This document shows positions 63,558 through 64,000 of a stretch of 64,000 bases of DNA, piece after piece; the stretch's first letter is position 1, and every line of letters begins with the position of its first letter. The DNA lies in NCBI GenBank assembly GCA_021018815.1, contig JAITYX010000004.1, positions 4,839,501 to 4,903,500 on the forward strand, written 5' to 3'. Both the position numbers and the translations under genes were made by a program. The notes beneath the pieces were generated by a model. It had not been told where the DNA came from and searched no databases. It was given only the letters and a program-made list of their open reading frames with translations. The stretch is from Talinum fruticosum. Lineage: Eukaryota > Streptophyta > Magnoliopsida > Caryophyllales > Talinaceae.

Positions 63558-64000
63558 TACGGGTGTGTAGAAAAATCAAAACCAAAAACCGATCCAGAAA
63601 ATCGAAAACCGATACAAAAAGCGATTAACCGATTAATTTTTTAGAAAAATCGGTTCGATTAACTGAACCGGAATTTTTTTCGGTTCACAGTTTGGTTACG
63701 GTTCGCAATATGAAAATTTTCAGTTAACCGAACCGATTTTTATTAAAAATATAAAATACTTTAAAATGGAAAACCCTCGTTCTCCACTCCTCCTGCTGCG
63801 CCGCTCCTCTCTCACTCTCTTCAAGAGTCTCGTGTTGCTTGCTGCTGCGGTTCTCTCACTGAGTGGCTAGACCCCTCTTCACTCTCTCCCTCTGCTGCAA
63901 CCGGCGACCTACCGGCGACCTACCGACGACCACCTGCCCGGCGACGCTGCTCCCACTCTTGCTGCGGTTCTCTTGCTCAGTTGTCGTCGCTCCCTCCTCT
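63558..64000 (+). repeat. Edge of a repeat element, cut by the window end
   Basis: Starts ACGGGTGTGTAGAAAAATC, followed by many AACCGAT, CGGTTCG and GTTAACCGAACC words to about 63740. After that comes GC-rich sequence with repeated CCGGCGACCTA (63901-63925) and CTGCTGCGG. The start resembles subterminal ends of non-autonomous hAT elements. The other end is outside, so the identity is unproven. Confidence 0.35.

Overview
This window is nuclear DNA from a flowering plant, most likely a eudicot. Every recognisable gene is a plant gene split by GT-AG introns. The intergenic DNA is AT-rich and full of small DNA transposons, the 5' UTRs are CT/GA-rich, and plant promoter motifs are present (telo-box, site II TGGGCC, TATA). 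I see no bacterial operon, CRISPR array, virus or rRNA/tRNA gene. The species cannot be named from the sequence.

Layout. 189-825 (-): the first two exons of a chloroplast beta-carotene hydroxylase, running off the left edge. 1041-6810: gene-free, MITE-rich. 6811-9058 (-): a receptor-like kinase whose catalytic loop is destroyed (pseudokinase). 9575-14219 and 15022-20142 (-): two tandem 11-exon copies of plant-type glutaminyl-peptide cyclotransferase. 22238-25166 (+): cytosolic HSP90. 26318-27954 (-): 40S ribosomal protein S10. 28335-31045: two non-autonomous DNA transposons. 32428-37134 (+): a REVEILLE-type MYB clock factor. 39288-39830 (-): a PAM68-like thylakoid assembly protein. 40805-45502 (-): a DUF21/CBS (CNNM-type) membrane protein. 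50431-57063 (+): the primase-polymerase PrimPol. 58909-62628 (-): an FMN-binding split-barrel/DUF2470 protein. 63558-64000: the start of a further repeat.

The genes do not form one pathway. Their order is what links them: it matches Arabidopsis At4g25700 (BCH1), At4g25720 (QC), At4g25740 (RPS10) and At5g52570 (BCH2), At5g52640 (HSP90.1), At5g52650 (RPS10), At5g52660 (RVE6), At5g52780 (PAM68L), At5g52790 (CBS-DUF21), At5g52800 (primase). The window looks like one unduplicated ancestral block whose genes are split over two Arabidopsis paralogous segments.

Three observations stand out. (1) The kinase has lost several catalytic motifs at once. (2) The QC duplicates carry dated insertions: a SINE-like repeat shared by both, a 24-bp poly-T retroposon only in copy 2 with a clean empty site in copy 1, and a 700-bp hAT element only in copy 1. 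(3) Six genes need one-base corrections, mostly a lost base in a homopolymer, which suggests residual assembly error rather than six pseudogenes. Exon coordinates were assigned by hand from splice sites, phase and family knowledge. No alignment or expression data were available.
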